From: Noviherbaspirillum sp. UKPF54
GTDB taxonomy: Bacteria > Pseudomonadota > Gammaproteobacteria > Burkholderiales > Burkholderiaceae_D
Direction: 5' to 3'
DNA length: 64,000 nt
NCBI RefSeq assembly: GCF_007874125.1
Contig: NZ_CP040128.1
Location: 3,286,001-3,350,000, forward strand
Part shown: piece after piece, positions 56,464 to 64,000 of the stretch
Position numbering within the stretch: position 1 is the first letter of the stretch
Layout: each line of letters begins with the position of its first letter
Position numbers and translations under genes: made by a program
Notes under the pieces: generated by a model
The model's input: only the letters and a program-made list of their open reading frames with translations
Databases searched by the model: none
What the model was told of the DNA's origin: nothing

Positions 56464-58769
56464 TGCCAAGGCTGCTGCGTTACTTGCTGGTGATCGGCGG
56501 CGGAGTGGTCAGCATCCTGCTGTTTCTGCTCGCCTCCGCTTCGGAGAATTCCGTCTTTTTCGACCAGCACTATTCCTGGCTGCTGGGCCTGAACGCGCTG
56601 ATGACGGTTGCGCTGCTGGGGCTGGTGTCCCTGCTGCTGCGGCGCCTCTATAAGCGCTACAAGCGGCGCGAATTCGGCTCCAAGCTGATGGCGCGCCTGG
56701 TTCTGCTGTTCGCGCTGATCGGCATCCTGCCCGGCACCGTGATCTACATCGTGTCGGTGCAGTTCGTGTCGCGCTCGATCGAATCCTGGTTCGACGTGCG
56801 CGTCGAATCGGCGCTCGAATCCGGTCTCACGCTCGGCCGCACCGCGCTCGACGCGTCGCTGGCTGACCTCGCCGCCAAGGCGCGCAACGTCGCGCTGGAG
56901 CTCTCCGAGTTATCGGAATCGGCGCAAGTCACGCAACTGTCGCGCCTGCGCGACCAGGAGCAGATGCAGGAAGCAACCATCGTCACCGCCAACGGTCAAA
57001 TCATCGCCACCGTCGGCGGGCGCCTCGGCGCCTTGGTGCCGGAACTGCCGACCGCCGCGATGCTGCGCCAGGCCCGCATGACGCGCGGCTTCTCGGCCAT
57101 CGAGGGCGGCGTCGAGCCGCACGAGGATCTGAACGGCGCCGCCGTTCCCTCCGCGTCGGCGTCGAATCTACTGGAGTCGCCCGGCGGGCTGCGCCTGCGC
57201 GTAGTGGTGGCGATCCCGGCAGCGAGCAATGCGCTGTCGCTGCAAAGCGAGTCGCGCTTCCTGCAATTGCTTCAGCCGGTGCCGCAGCATCTGGCCGCCG
57301 ATGCGGAAGCATTGCGCGCGGCATACAGTGAATACCAGGAGCGCTCGCTGGCCCGCTCCGGCCTGCGCAAGATTTATATCGTGACCCTGACCCTGACCCT
57401 GCTGCTGGCAATATTCGGCGCGATCGCGGCGGCCTTCCTGATCGCCGGCGACCTGGCCAAGCCCTTGTTGGTGCTGGCCGAGGGCACCAAGGCGGTAGCC
57501 GAGGGCAACCTGTCGCCGCGCCCGATCGTGCCGACCAAGGACGAACTGGGCACGCTCACGCAATCGTTCAACACCATGACGCGCCAGCTGTCGGAAGCGC
57601 GCGCCGCGGCCGAACGCAACCGCTTCGAGCTGGAGAATGCAAAAGCCTACCTGGAATCGGTGCTGGCTAACATGTCCGCAGGCGTGATGGTCCTCGATAG
57701 CCACTTCCGCCTGGTGACCTGCAACGAATCGGTCGAGCGCATCCTGCAGCACGATTTCGACCGCCACATCGGCAAAGCGCTGGCGGCCATCGACGGTCTG
57801 CAGCCGCTGGCCGACGCCGTGACCAAGGCTTTCTCCGAACAGAGCGCCCAGTCGGCGGTGGACGACGGCGGCGTGGGCGGTGCCGGCGACCTGCACTGGC
57901 AAAAGCAGATCGAGATTCCGCGCCTGCCGTCCGAGGCCGACGGCGAGCAGAACATCACGCTGCTGGCGCGCGGCTCGCACTTGCCGGTAGCCGGCGGCAC
58001 CGGTTATGTAGTGGTGTTCGACGATATCTCCGACGTGATCTCGGCGCAGCGTTCGATTGCGTGGGGCGAAGTGGCTCGCCGCCTGGCGCACGAGATCAAG
58101 AATCCGCTCACGCCGATCCAGCTGTCGGCCGAACGCCTGCAGATGAAGCTGGAAGACAAGCTCGCTCCGCAGGACGCGACGATGCTCACCAAGAGCACCA
58201 GCACCATCGTCAACCAGGTCGCGGCCATGAAGCGCATGGTCGACGATTTCCGCGACTACGCGAAAACGCCGCCTGCCATGCTCACCCCGCTCGACCTGAA
58301 TGCGCTAGTCGAAGAAATCCTGCACCTGTACATCGGCGGCGACGAGCTCCATATCATTCATCCGATACTGGCACCGCACCTGCCGCAGGTGATGGGCGAT
58401 GCAACGCAGTTGCGCCAAGTCATCCACAACCTGCTGCAGAACGCGCAAGATGCGGTAGAGGAGCGGCCCGACACCACGCAGCCGCCACGCATCGACGTGG
58501 TCACGGAAGCCATCCACTATCACGATTCGGATGGCGGCAAGCGTACCGCGGTGCGGCTGACCATCACCGATAACGGGCCAGGATTTTCCTCAAAGATACT
58601 TTCGCGCGCTTTCGAACCGTATGTCACATCCAAGCAGCGTGGCACGGGCCTGGGATTAGCGATGGTTAAAAAAATCGTCGATGAGCATGGCGGTCGAATC
58701 GACCTCAAGAACCGCTCCAGCGCCAGCGGTGCAAAAGTCGCGATTTTGCTGTTAAAGTTAGCGCCGTAA
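56463..58769 (+). CDS. ntrY: Sensor histidine kinase NtrY-like
   Basis: 768 residues from GTG. Two or three N-terminal membrane helices (residues 4-25, 37-60, 78-102), a periplasmic loop, another helix near 306-330, then HAMP (about 330-385), a PAS domain (about 395-520) and the kinase core. The phosphoacceptor is His543 in RRLAHEIKNPLTPIQLS, with N-box NLLQNAQD and G-boxes DNGPGFS and GTGLGLAMVKK. NtrYX responds to nitrogen, redox or envelope signals in different species. A slip-prone CCTGAC repeat lies in the helix near residue 310. Confidence 0.92.
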   Translation: MPRLLRYLLVIGGGVVSILLFLLASASENSVFFDQHYSWLLGLNALMTVALLGLVSLLLRRLYKRYKRREFGSKLMARLVLLFALIGILPGTVIYIVSVQFVSRSIESWFDVRVESALESGLTLGRTALDASLADLAAKARNVALELSELSESAQVTQLSRLRDQEQMQEATIVTANGQIIATVGGRLGALVPELPTAAMLRQARMTRGFSAIEGGVEPHEDLNGAAVPSASASNLLESPGGLRLRVVVAIPAASNALSLQSESRFLQLLQPVPQHLAADAEALRAAYSEYQERSLARSGLRKIYIVTLTLTLLLAIFGAIAAAFLIAGDLAKPLLVLAEGTKAVAEGNLSPRPIVPTKDELGTLTQSFNTMTRQLSEARAAAERNRFELENAKAYLESVLANMSAGVMVLDSHFRLVTCNESVERILQHDFDRHIGKALAAIDGLQPLADAVTKAFSEQSAQSAVDDGGVGGAGDLHWQKQIEIPRLPSEADGEQNITLLARGSHLPVAGGTGYVVVFDDISDVISAQRSIAWGEVARRLAHEIKNPLTPIQLSAERLQMKLEDKLAPQDATMLTKSTSTIVNQVAAMKRMVDDFRDYAKTPPAMLTPLDLNALVEEILHLYIGGDELHIIHPILAPHLPQVMGDATQLRQVIHNLLQNAQDAVEERPDTTQPPRIDVVTEAIHYHDSDGGKRTAVRLTITDNGPGFSSKILSRAFEPYVTSKQRGTGLGLAMVKKIVDEHGGRIDLKNRSSASGAKVAILLLKLAP

Positions 58770-58891
58770 CAGGAGCGGTCCCGATACTCAGGGCAAGCTT
58801 ACAGATTGAAACAATCTTTGCGACTTATATTGGTTTCGCGCTGCATCGAACAACGAAAATCAGGCGACAATGGAGGCACACAGGTACACGT

Positions 58892-59623
58892 ATGGCAAAT
58901 ATCCTCGTAGTCGATGATGAAATGGGCATCCGGGAATTGCTCTCGGAGATTCTGGGCGATGAAGGTCACGTCGTGACCACCGCCGAGAATGCGCAGCAGG
59001 CACGCGAATTCCGGGCGCAGGGCACTCCCGACCTGGTCCTGCTCGATATCTGGATGCCGGATACCGACGGCGTCACGTTACTCAAGGAATGGCAACGCGA
59101 TGGCTTGCTGAACATGCCCGTGATTATGATGTCCGGTCATGCCACCATCGACACCGCGGTCGAAGCGACCCGGATCGGCGCTCTCAATTTCCTTGAAAAA
59201 CCGATCGCCTTGCAAAAACTGCTGAAAGCGGTACAACAGGGCTTGTCGCGGACGCAAGAACCGCCCCGCCCCGCTGCCCCTCTTTACCATGCACGCCCGG
59301 TGGCCGCGCCGAATGCCAGCGATCAGGCGGCAAGTGCCGCCACCGCCGCCTATGCGCCCGGCTTGCAAACCGGAATCGCGCCGGCGGCCCCGATCACACC
59401 GGCGCTTGCATCATCCGACTCGCAACTGTTCGGCCTGTCATTCGACCTGCCGCTGCGCGAGGCGCGCGATGCATTCGAACGCGCTTATTTCGAGCATCAT
59501 CTGGTGCGAGAAGGCGGCAGCATGACGCGTGTTGCCGAAAAGACTGGCCTCGAACGCACTCACCTTTATCGCAAGCTCAAGCAGCTGGGCGTGGAACCCA
59601 GCAAGCTATCGAAAAAAGGGTGA
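58892..59623 (+). CDS. NtrX-like response regulator lacking the AAA+ domain
   Basis: 243 residues against about 450 in a full NtrX. The receiver domain (1-120) is complete with Asp52 in LLDIWMPDTDG, and Lys103 in LEKPIA. An Ala/Pro-rich linker (about 120-180) leads straight to a Fis-type helix-turn-helix (about 195-240, GGSMTRVAEKTGLERTHLYRK). The sigma-54-interacting ATPase domain is absent, with no GAFTGA or Walker motifs. It is the partner of NtrY, 122 bp upstream, but cannot activate sigma-54 promoters by itself and must work as a DNA-binding repressor or sigma-70 activator. Confidence 0.9.
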   Translation: MANILVVDDEMGIRELLSEILGDEGHVVTTAENAQQAREFRAQGTPDLVLLDIWMPDTDGVTLLKEWQRDGLLNMPVIMMSGHATIDTAVEATRIGALNFLEKPIALQKLLKAVQQGLSRTQEPPRPAAPLYHARPVAAPNASDQAASAATAAYAPGLQTGIAPAAPITPALASSDSQLFGLSFDLPLREARDAFERAYFEHHLVREGGSMTRVAEKTGLERTHLYRKLKQLGVEPSKLSKKG

Positions 59624-59970
59624 CCCTCACCACACTAGTCCTTGGCGCTACCGCACTGCAGCGCGAAGCAGCCATCGCCGAGGCGCTTGATCCGGCGCTG
59701 ACGACAGCACTTATTCTCGAAGGCATTGCCAGCGGACAGTCACCGCTCGATGGCATGAATGGGCCGAGAATTTCCCGCATTGCGCCTGGCTGCCTTTGTT
59801 GCACTGGCAACATGGCGATGCGCATAACGTTGAACCGCACCCTGCGTCGTCCGCCGCAGCGTCTTTATATCAGCCTGGCAAGTTCCGAACATGTGGAGAG
59901 CATTCGTCGCTTTCTTGCCGACACTCCTTATGATGACCTGCTACAACTGACTCAAGATATGCAAACGTAA
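59620..59970 (+). CDS. CobW/COG0523-like fragment with GCLCC motif and no P-loop
   Basis: 116 residues from GTG, overlapping the ntrX-like stop by four bases (GTGA). Cys58, Cys60 and Cys61 in RIAPGCLCCTGNMAMRI match the metal-binding CxCC of COG0523 G3E GTPases. The N-terminus (TLTTLVLGATALQREAAIAE) sits where the GxxGxGKTT Walker A should be, but lacks it. The switch and the C-terminal domain are also missing. It is either a decayed metallochaperone or a domain kept for metal or protein binding. Coupling to ntrX is unusual. Confidence 0.7.
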   Translation: MTLTTLVLGATALQREAAIAEALDPALTTALILEGIASGQSPLDGMNGPRISRIAPGCLCCTGNMAMRITLNRTLRRPPQRLYISLASSEHVESIRRFLADTPYDDLLQLTQDMQT

Positions 59971-59971
59971 G

Positions 59972-60004
59972 AACATTCCTCTCCCTGGGAGAGGAATGTT
60001 TTTT
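59972..60004 (+). terminator. Terminator of the rsmB-ntrYX run
   Basis: AACATTCCTCTCCC (59972-59985) pairs with GGGAGAGGAATGTT (59987-60000), a 14-bp perfect arm pair with a minimal loop, followed by TTTTAT. It starts one base after the CobW-like stop codon. Confidence 0.93.
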
Positions 60005-60112
60005 ATCACTCCCGCCCTGCTTAGCTTGAAACCGGTCGACTTGGCCCCATTTTTGCATCAACAGAAGGGATCAGGGCAAACCTGCAATCATTCGTAGCAC
60101 AAGGAGCGCAAC

Positions 60113-60370
60113 ATGAACTTAATCTACAACAGCGATCAGTACAGCGTCGTGGAATTTGGGGCAGACAACGGCCGCGAGGCCTTGCGCTTTGGCGGATACG
60201 AGATCATGGACAAGTCCGGCAAGCGCGAAATCTTCATCGGCGGCACCTTAGCCAAATCCTTCCGCGAAGAAGTTGAGAACTTGATCGCCACCGAACCAAG
60301 CATCGAGGAAATCGATGATTTCCTCGGCAAATACGACGCTCTGATGCGTCAACCGGTCACGCTGCACTAA
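60113..60370 (+). CDS. DUF3567 family protein
   Basis: 85 residues. The pattern MNLIYNSDQYSVVEFGADNG, then RFGGYEIMDKSGKREIFIGG and SIEEIDDFLGKYDALMRQP, matches the short DUF3567 proteins of Burkholderiales. Function unknown. AAGGAGCG precedes the ATG by about 5 bases. It is followed by a hairpin and then the TrmB-like gene. Confidence 0.88.
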   Translation: MNLIYNSDQYSVVEFGADNGREALRFGGYEIMDKSGKREIFIGGTLAKSFREEVENLIATEPSIEEIDDFLGKYDALMRQPVTLH

Positions 60371-60703
60371 CCGTCATTTTTACAAAATCCGCCACAGGAT
60401 ACATGGACCACTGTTTTCATTCTGTGGCCTTTTCCACCAACAACTAAAAGGCCATCGCTGCCTGAAACGGGACATTGGCAGCCTGTGCTCCGTCTACTGT
60501 CATATGGCATGATGACGGGCATTGCTTTTCAGCCCAATTTCACTTGCGCATGCATTTGCCAATTCAATGCGGGGTGTGCTTTGCGCGCCTGCTTGCGCAT
60601 AGAGAACTTCTCGAAATCAGTCATGGATCAATCCAGCTCGATCAAATCATCTTGCCGTGCCTTGGAAACCGGCGGCTTTTCCGCTGGATGGAGCCGCTCA
60701 TAA
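60371..60703. other. 333-bp intergenic region after the DUF3567 gene
   Basis: It has a probable terminator (GCCACAG 60391-60397 with CTGTGGC 60422-60428, then CTTTTCC) and otherwise no repeat or gene. A short open frame at 60485-60703 has several Cys but no family resemblance. Confidence 0.5.
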
Positions 60704-61390
60704 ATGCACGCGAACTCCCGCTTCGTCAGCAGCGCCCAGACCGGCATTCACGAACAGCTGACGGCGCTCGTCGCCAAACACGCGGCCACGGAATTCAAGA
60801 AGCCGTTCATGCCTTACAACCACGCAGCATTTGATGCGAGTATCGCCGCGTGGCAGGCGCAGGGCGCCAAACCACTGATCCTGGATGCAGGATGCGGCGT
60901 CGGACTGTCGACGCTCAATCTCGCCGCGCAATTCCCCGATCACTTCGTCATTGGCGTGGACCAGTCGGCCGATCGTCTGGCACGCAATATCGTATGGCGC
61001 GATGACATGCCGGCCAATTTCATTAAGGTGCGCGCCGATCTGGTCGATTACTGGCGCCTGATGTTGAAGGCGAACGTACGGCCGGCCCGGCATTATGTGC
61101 TGTATCCCAATCCTTGGCCGAAAATCGGGCAGCTTCAGCGGCGCTGGCACGGCCACCCCGTATTCCCGGCCATTGTCGCGCTGGGCGGCGAACTCGAGTG
61201 CCGCAGCAATTGGCGTGTGTATGCCGAGGAATTTGCCAGTGCGATCAGCCAGTTAAACGGCACGCACGTCCAATGCGAAGCCTACGCGCCGGACAGAGCC
61301 CTCACCCCGTTCGAGCAGAAATATCAAGTCTCCGGTCACGCGTTATGGCGCTGCCGGGCCACTATCCAGCCAGCCGCTTGGCGGGGTTAA
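60704..61390 (+). CDS. Divergent TrmB-like SAM methyltransferase
   Basis: 228 residues. The SAM fold is clear (LILDAGCGVGLSTLNLAAQF near 58-77, then VIGVDQSADRLARN), and the C-terminal part has the TrmB-type RPARHYVLYPNPWPKIGQ. Compared with the TrmB PDPW-x-K-x-R-H-x-K-R-R signature, Asp is replaced by Asn and the RH pair by GQ, while the following Arg-Arg is kept. These changes fall at positions reported as important in TrmB, so tRNA m7G46 formation is doubtful. It is probably a paralogue with a different substrate. Confidence 0.75.
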   Translation: MHANSRFVSSAQTGIHEQLTALVAKHAATEFKKPFMPYNHAAFDASIAAWQAQGAKPLILDAGCGVGLSTLNLAAQFPDHFVIGVDQSADRLARNIVWRDDMPANFIKVRADLVDYWRLMLKANVRPARHYVLYPNPWPKIGQLQRRWHGHPVFPAIVALGGELECRSNWRVYAEEFASAISQLNGTHVQCEAYAPDRALTPFEQKYQVSGHALWRCRATIQPAAWRG

Positions 61391-61736
61391 CCGAGTGAAT
61401 TTCTGAGCGGCATGAGTGATACCGCAAGCAAGGAAATATGCGGCTCTCCAAGGGAAATCGTCCGCAATCCCGCATGGATACTACGTTTCGAAGCAGAAAT
61501 CGCAGTTTGACCGAGCACAAACGGCACATTGATTGACTCGGCATCCCCTATTTATGGCATTGTTCGGGTGAGTAAAAGACGGTAAGCTCGGCGCTTGAAT
61601 TTGACCCGACCCAGTCGAGCGCTGTCCGACAGCAAGTCGGTCGACGAGAACATGCAGCCGTATCGGCCAACGATCCGAACCATGCATCCCCCATCCGGAA
61701 TCTCGACGAGCATCTCCATAATAAAGGTATTGCGAA
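61391..61736. other. 346-bp intergenic region upstream of the VpsR-like gene
   Basis: AT-richer than its surroundings. It has a small hairpin (CCGAC 61628-61632 with GTCGG 61638-61642), and TTGACT at about 61532-61537 could be a -35 box without a clear -10 partner. No gene is supported. Confidence 0.45.
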
Positions 61737-63179
61737 ATGCTTTACGTCTCCAACTCAGCACCTTCGAATCAAACCGTCATGGTCCTGCGCCTGACCAGCC
61801 GCAACGGGCAGCCATGCACCTATACGAAAACGCTGAAGGAATACGGTCTCAATCTGCTCGAGTGCTTCACCCTGGAAGCCGCCCACAATGCCGTCAACAA
61901 CGGTTGCCGAGTTGGACTGCTGATTGTCACGCAAGAAGCTGAACTGGCGCACCTCGACAAATGCGAACCGTTCGTCAGCAACAATAAAATCTCATGGGTC
62001 GGCCTGATCGCACAGGAATTGATCTCGATGCCACGCATGCGCGAATTCATCGGGGAACACCTGTTCAATTTCATCACGCTGCCCGCCGACCTTGACCATA
62101 TCGCGCTGACGCTGCGCCACGCCTGGGGCATGGCGTTCATGCGCGAAGTGCAGCATACAGCGTCGCCGGCCCCGCAGGCAGATGACGATGATTTCGTGAT
62201 GGTAGGACAGACACCGGAAATGCAGCGCCTGTTCATCCAGATTCAGAAAGTCGCACGCACCGATGCCTCGGTGCTGATCACCGGCCCGTCCGGCACAGGC
62301 AAGGAAGTGGCCGCACTGTCGATTCACCGGCAATCGGCGCGTCGCAACGCGCCGTTCGTGGCAGTCAATTGCGGCGCTATTGCGCCGCAATTGTTTCAGT
62401 CCGAGTTGTTCGGCTATGAAAAGGGTGCGTTCACCGGCGCCACCCAGCGCAAGATCGGCCGCATCGAGGCAGCTCAAGGAGGCACTCTGTTTCTCGATGA
62501 AATCGGCGACATGCCGATCGACATGCAGGTAAACCTGCTGCGCTTCCTGCAGGAGAAGACGATCGAGCGCGTGGGCGGCAACGATTCGATCGAAATCGAT
62601 GTACGCGTCATCGCGGCAACTCATGTCGATCTCGCGGAAGCAGTATTACAGGGGCGCTTCCGCGAAGACTTGTATTACCGTATCAATGTCGTCTGCATGA
62701 GCATGCCGCCGCTGGCCGATCGCGGACAGGATATCGAGGATATCGCAAAGCACTATTTCGCCAAGTTTGCCAGCGCACATAACCGCAGCCTGCGCGGGTT
62801 TTCCAAGGCAGCGATGAATGCGATGCTCAGCCACGACTGGCCCGGCAACGTACGCGAACTGGTCAACCGCGTGCAGCGTGCAACAGTGATGGCGGAAGGA
62901 CGCTTCATCCAGCCGGAAGACCTCGGCTTTGAGCGCAACGACCCGCACAACAAGATGATGTCGCTGGAAGACGCGCGCGCCGCCGCCGAGAGCATGATGA
63001 TCCGGCGTGCGCTGTCGCAGTCGCGCAATCAAATCTCGCGGGCGGCATCCCTGTTGGGCGTATCGCGGGTGACGCTTTATCGACTGATCGAGAAGTACAA
63101 CATCCGGCCCGATATCGCGGCTAGCGCACGAACGCCATTCCTTGGTAGCGCAAAGCACGACCTGGGGGCGCACAAATAA
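61737..63179 (+). CDS. VpsR-like sigma-54-type transcriptional activator
   Basis: 480 residues. The N-terminal 130 residues resemble the receiver-like domain of VpsR regulators but show no clear phosphoacceptor Asp. The AAA+ domain follows: Walker A in GPSGTGKE (183-190), GAFTGA (230-235, the sigma-54 contact), and Walker B LFLDEIGD (251-258). A Fis helix-turn-helix closes the protein (about 421-456, RNQISRAASLLGVSRVTLYRLIEK). VpsR relatives control exopolysaccharide and biofilm genes, often with c-di-GMP. The secreted protein gene 555 bp downstream may belong to such a locus. Confidence 0.88.
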   Translation: MLYVSNSAPSNQTVMVLRLTSRNGQPCTYTKTLKEYGLNLLECFTLEAAHNAVNNGCRVGLLIVTQEAELAHLDKCEPFVSNNKISWVGLIAQELISMPRMREFIGEHLFNFITLPADLDHIALTLRHAWGMAFMREVQHTASPAPQADDDDFVMVGQTPEMQRLFIQIQKVARTDASVLITGPSGTGKEVAALSIHRQSARRNAPFVAVNCGAIAPQLFQSELFGYEKGAFTGATQRKIGRIEAAQGGTLFLDEIGDMPIDMQVNLLRFLQEKTIERVGGNDSIEIDVRVIAATHVDLAEAVLQGRFREDLYYRINVVCMSMPPLADRGQDIEDIAKHYFAKFASAHNRSLRGFSKAAMNAMLSHDWPGNVRELVNRVQRATVMAEGRFIQPEDLGFERNDPHNKMMSLEDARAAAESMMIRRALSQSRNQISRAASLLGVSRVTLYRLIEKYNIRPDIAASARTPFLGSAKHDLGAHK

Positions 63180-63734
63180 GGTACGACGTGGTATCAGTCG
63201 GGCTTGGTCCGCTCGACATGCGCGATCGGTTCAGAAAAACGAATCGCTTTGCCGTCCGCTGGCAGCAATTTTAACCAGCGGGCAATCCTAAAATAATAAT
63301 CCCCCTGGGACACCGCTGGATCGAGAGTTTGTATCGAAGCAGCCTTGATGCAAGCCATGGCGGGCGCTTACCGGTGGGCTGGGCAGGCAATGACGGGACT
63401 TGACGTGGGTGATGAACCTGCGGCAGTCCTAGACAGTAAGATGCGGTAGACACATTCGTTGCATTTCAACGCGACACGGCACTGCGCGTTGCGCCTATAT
63501 GTGCGTGACTGATTTGTTCCGCGAGCGATGACACTGCGCGAATTTCCTGATTGACTGGATTCTACCGCCTATCCGGCCGGGTACTGTCTTGCCGACTTGA
63601 CGCCGGTTCTATGCGGGCGGATTGCGCCGCCATAGGGAAGCGTTCTGGCCGCGCGGTTCAGATTGTCGTCGTTCCGATGACTGCAATTCACCCACACCAA
63701 CCTCGAATAGTCGACAACGAAAGGTGGTGTAAGG
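63180..63734. other. 555-bp intergenic region after the VpsR-like gene
   Basis: No gene supported on either strand. A possible weak sigma-54 site lies at 63578-63593 (CGGGTACTGTCTTGCC): the GG and TTGC elements have exact spacing, but the -24 hexamer matches poorly. AAGG precedes the ATG at 63735. No repeats or strong hairpins were seen. Confidence 0.45.
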
Positions 63735-64000
63735 ATGAAATCGAAAACAGTACGCGCAACGCAAATCGTACCGCTCGCACTGGCCGGCATGCTCTGCGCC
63801 GCTCATTCGCAAGCAGCCGAGACACCAGGGCAACAGCGCGAGCGGAACGACGTCCGCGCGGCGCAGCCGCAGGATCTCCCGGAACCACGCGTACAGACAT
63901 CCCACATGACATTGCATGCAGGCGAAGGAGCACTTCCCCACACTGCCGCACAGGACACGCAGGTCGCGCAGTCCGCGCCCGCCCCGGCAGATCCACGGGC
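63735..64000 (+). CDS. Secreted protein, N-terminal part (gene runs off the window)
   Basis: 88 codons are visible with no stop before the window ends. The ATG follows GTAAGGATG. A signal peptide (MKSKTVRATQIVPLALAGML, then CAAHSQA-AE) is followed by a hydrophilic, Gln/Pro/Ala/His-rich region without recognisable domain. It could be the start of an outer-membrane exopolysaccharide or secretion protein, given the VpsR-like activator upstream, but nothing in the visible part proves that. Confidence 0.7.
   Translation, partial: MKSKTVRATQIVPLALAGMLCAAHSQAAETPGQQRERNDVRAAQPQDLPEPRVQTSHMTLHAGEGALPHTAAQDTQVAQSAPAPADPR

Noticed and set aside
63477..63492. CGGCACTGCGCGTTGC as a sigma-54 promoter for the last gene
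   Set aside because: The GG-to-GC spacing is 11 rather than 10 bases, which sigma-54 does not tolerate well, and the first T is missing.

Overview
The window is GC-rich chromosomal DNA from a betaproteobacterium. The gene neighbourhoods (gatCAB, mreBCD-mrdA-rodA, metXW, gshAB next to HPr/EI, rsmB-DUF4390-ntrYX, and DUF1840, DUF3567 and DUF493 proteins) look like Burkholderiales, and most like Oxalobacteraceae (Herbaspirillum, Noviherbaspirillum, Herminiimonas). That placement rests on recognised gene order and protein sequence, not on a search. No rRNA, tRNA, CRISPR array, prophage or intact insertion sequence was found. Almost everything is housekeeping; the unusual material is in regulatory DNA, one small repeat element and a few degenerate proteins.

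Layout. 1-3290: end of an MCE (Mla/Pqi-type) lipid transport operon, VanZ-like protein, ferredoxin-like protein, alpha/beta hydrolase. 3427-5951: dacC, D-amino-acid transaminase, DUF493. 5961-12392: a block that separates DUF493 from lipB-lipA: LysR regulator, DUF2917, cupin, an AldB/ExaC-type aldehyde dehydrogenase with a strong sigma-54 promoter and an upstream dyad, DUF779, L-asparaginase, and a Liv-type binding protein. 12766-15512: lipB, lipA, PAP2-like protein. 15508-15783: a 276-bp double-hairpin palindromic element placed between two convergent genes at their CTAG stop codons. 15779-21362: TlpA-like, DsrE, LemA, then dolP-diaA-yraN-lpoA and divergent rsmI. 21369-28933: rlpA, rodA, mrdA, mreD, mreC, mreB (cell elongation). 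29186-32991: gatC, gatA, a small secreted protein, gatB. 33064-39285: DUF4124, pyrE, xthA, M48 protease, AmpG, metW, metX. 39463-44279: EI, HPr, EIIA(Man), gshB, gshA. 44589-47199: amtB, glnK and a TorF-family porin behind a sigma-54 promoter with a periodic CGCACC array. 47442-53695: ubiK, comM, MocR regulator, second DUF2917, AraC regulator, DMT exporter, lipoprotein. 53848-59970: DUF1840, rsmB, DUF4390, ntrY, an NtrX-like regulator without AAA+ domain, and a CobW-like fragment without P-loop. 60113-64000: DUF3567, a divergent TrmB-like methyltransferase, a VpsR-like sigma-54 activator, and the start of a secreted protein.

How it fits together. Three themes dominate: envelope growth and repair (dacC, lpoA, rlpA, rodA/mrdA/mreBCD, ampG, dolP, MCE lipoprotein), lipoate, methionine and glutathione metabolism, and nitrogen/sigma-54 control (torF-glnK-amtB, NtrYX, EI/HPr/EIIA, the VpsR-like activator, the aldehyde dehydrogenase promoter). 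The best leads for something undescribed are the palindromic element at 15508-15783, the periodic array at 47358-47407, and the CxCC protein without a P-loop at 59620-59970.
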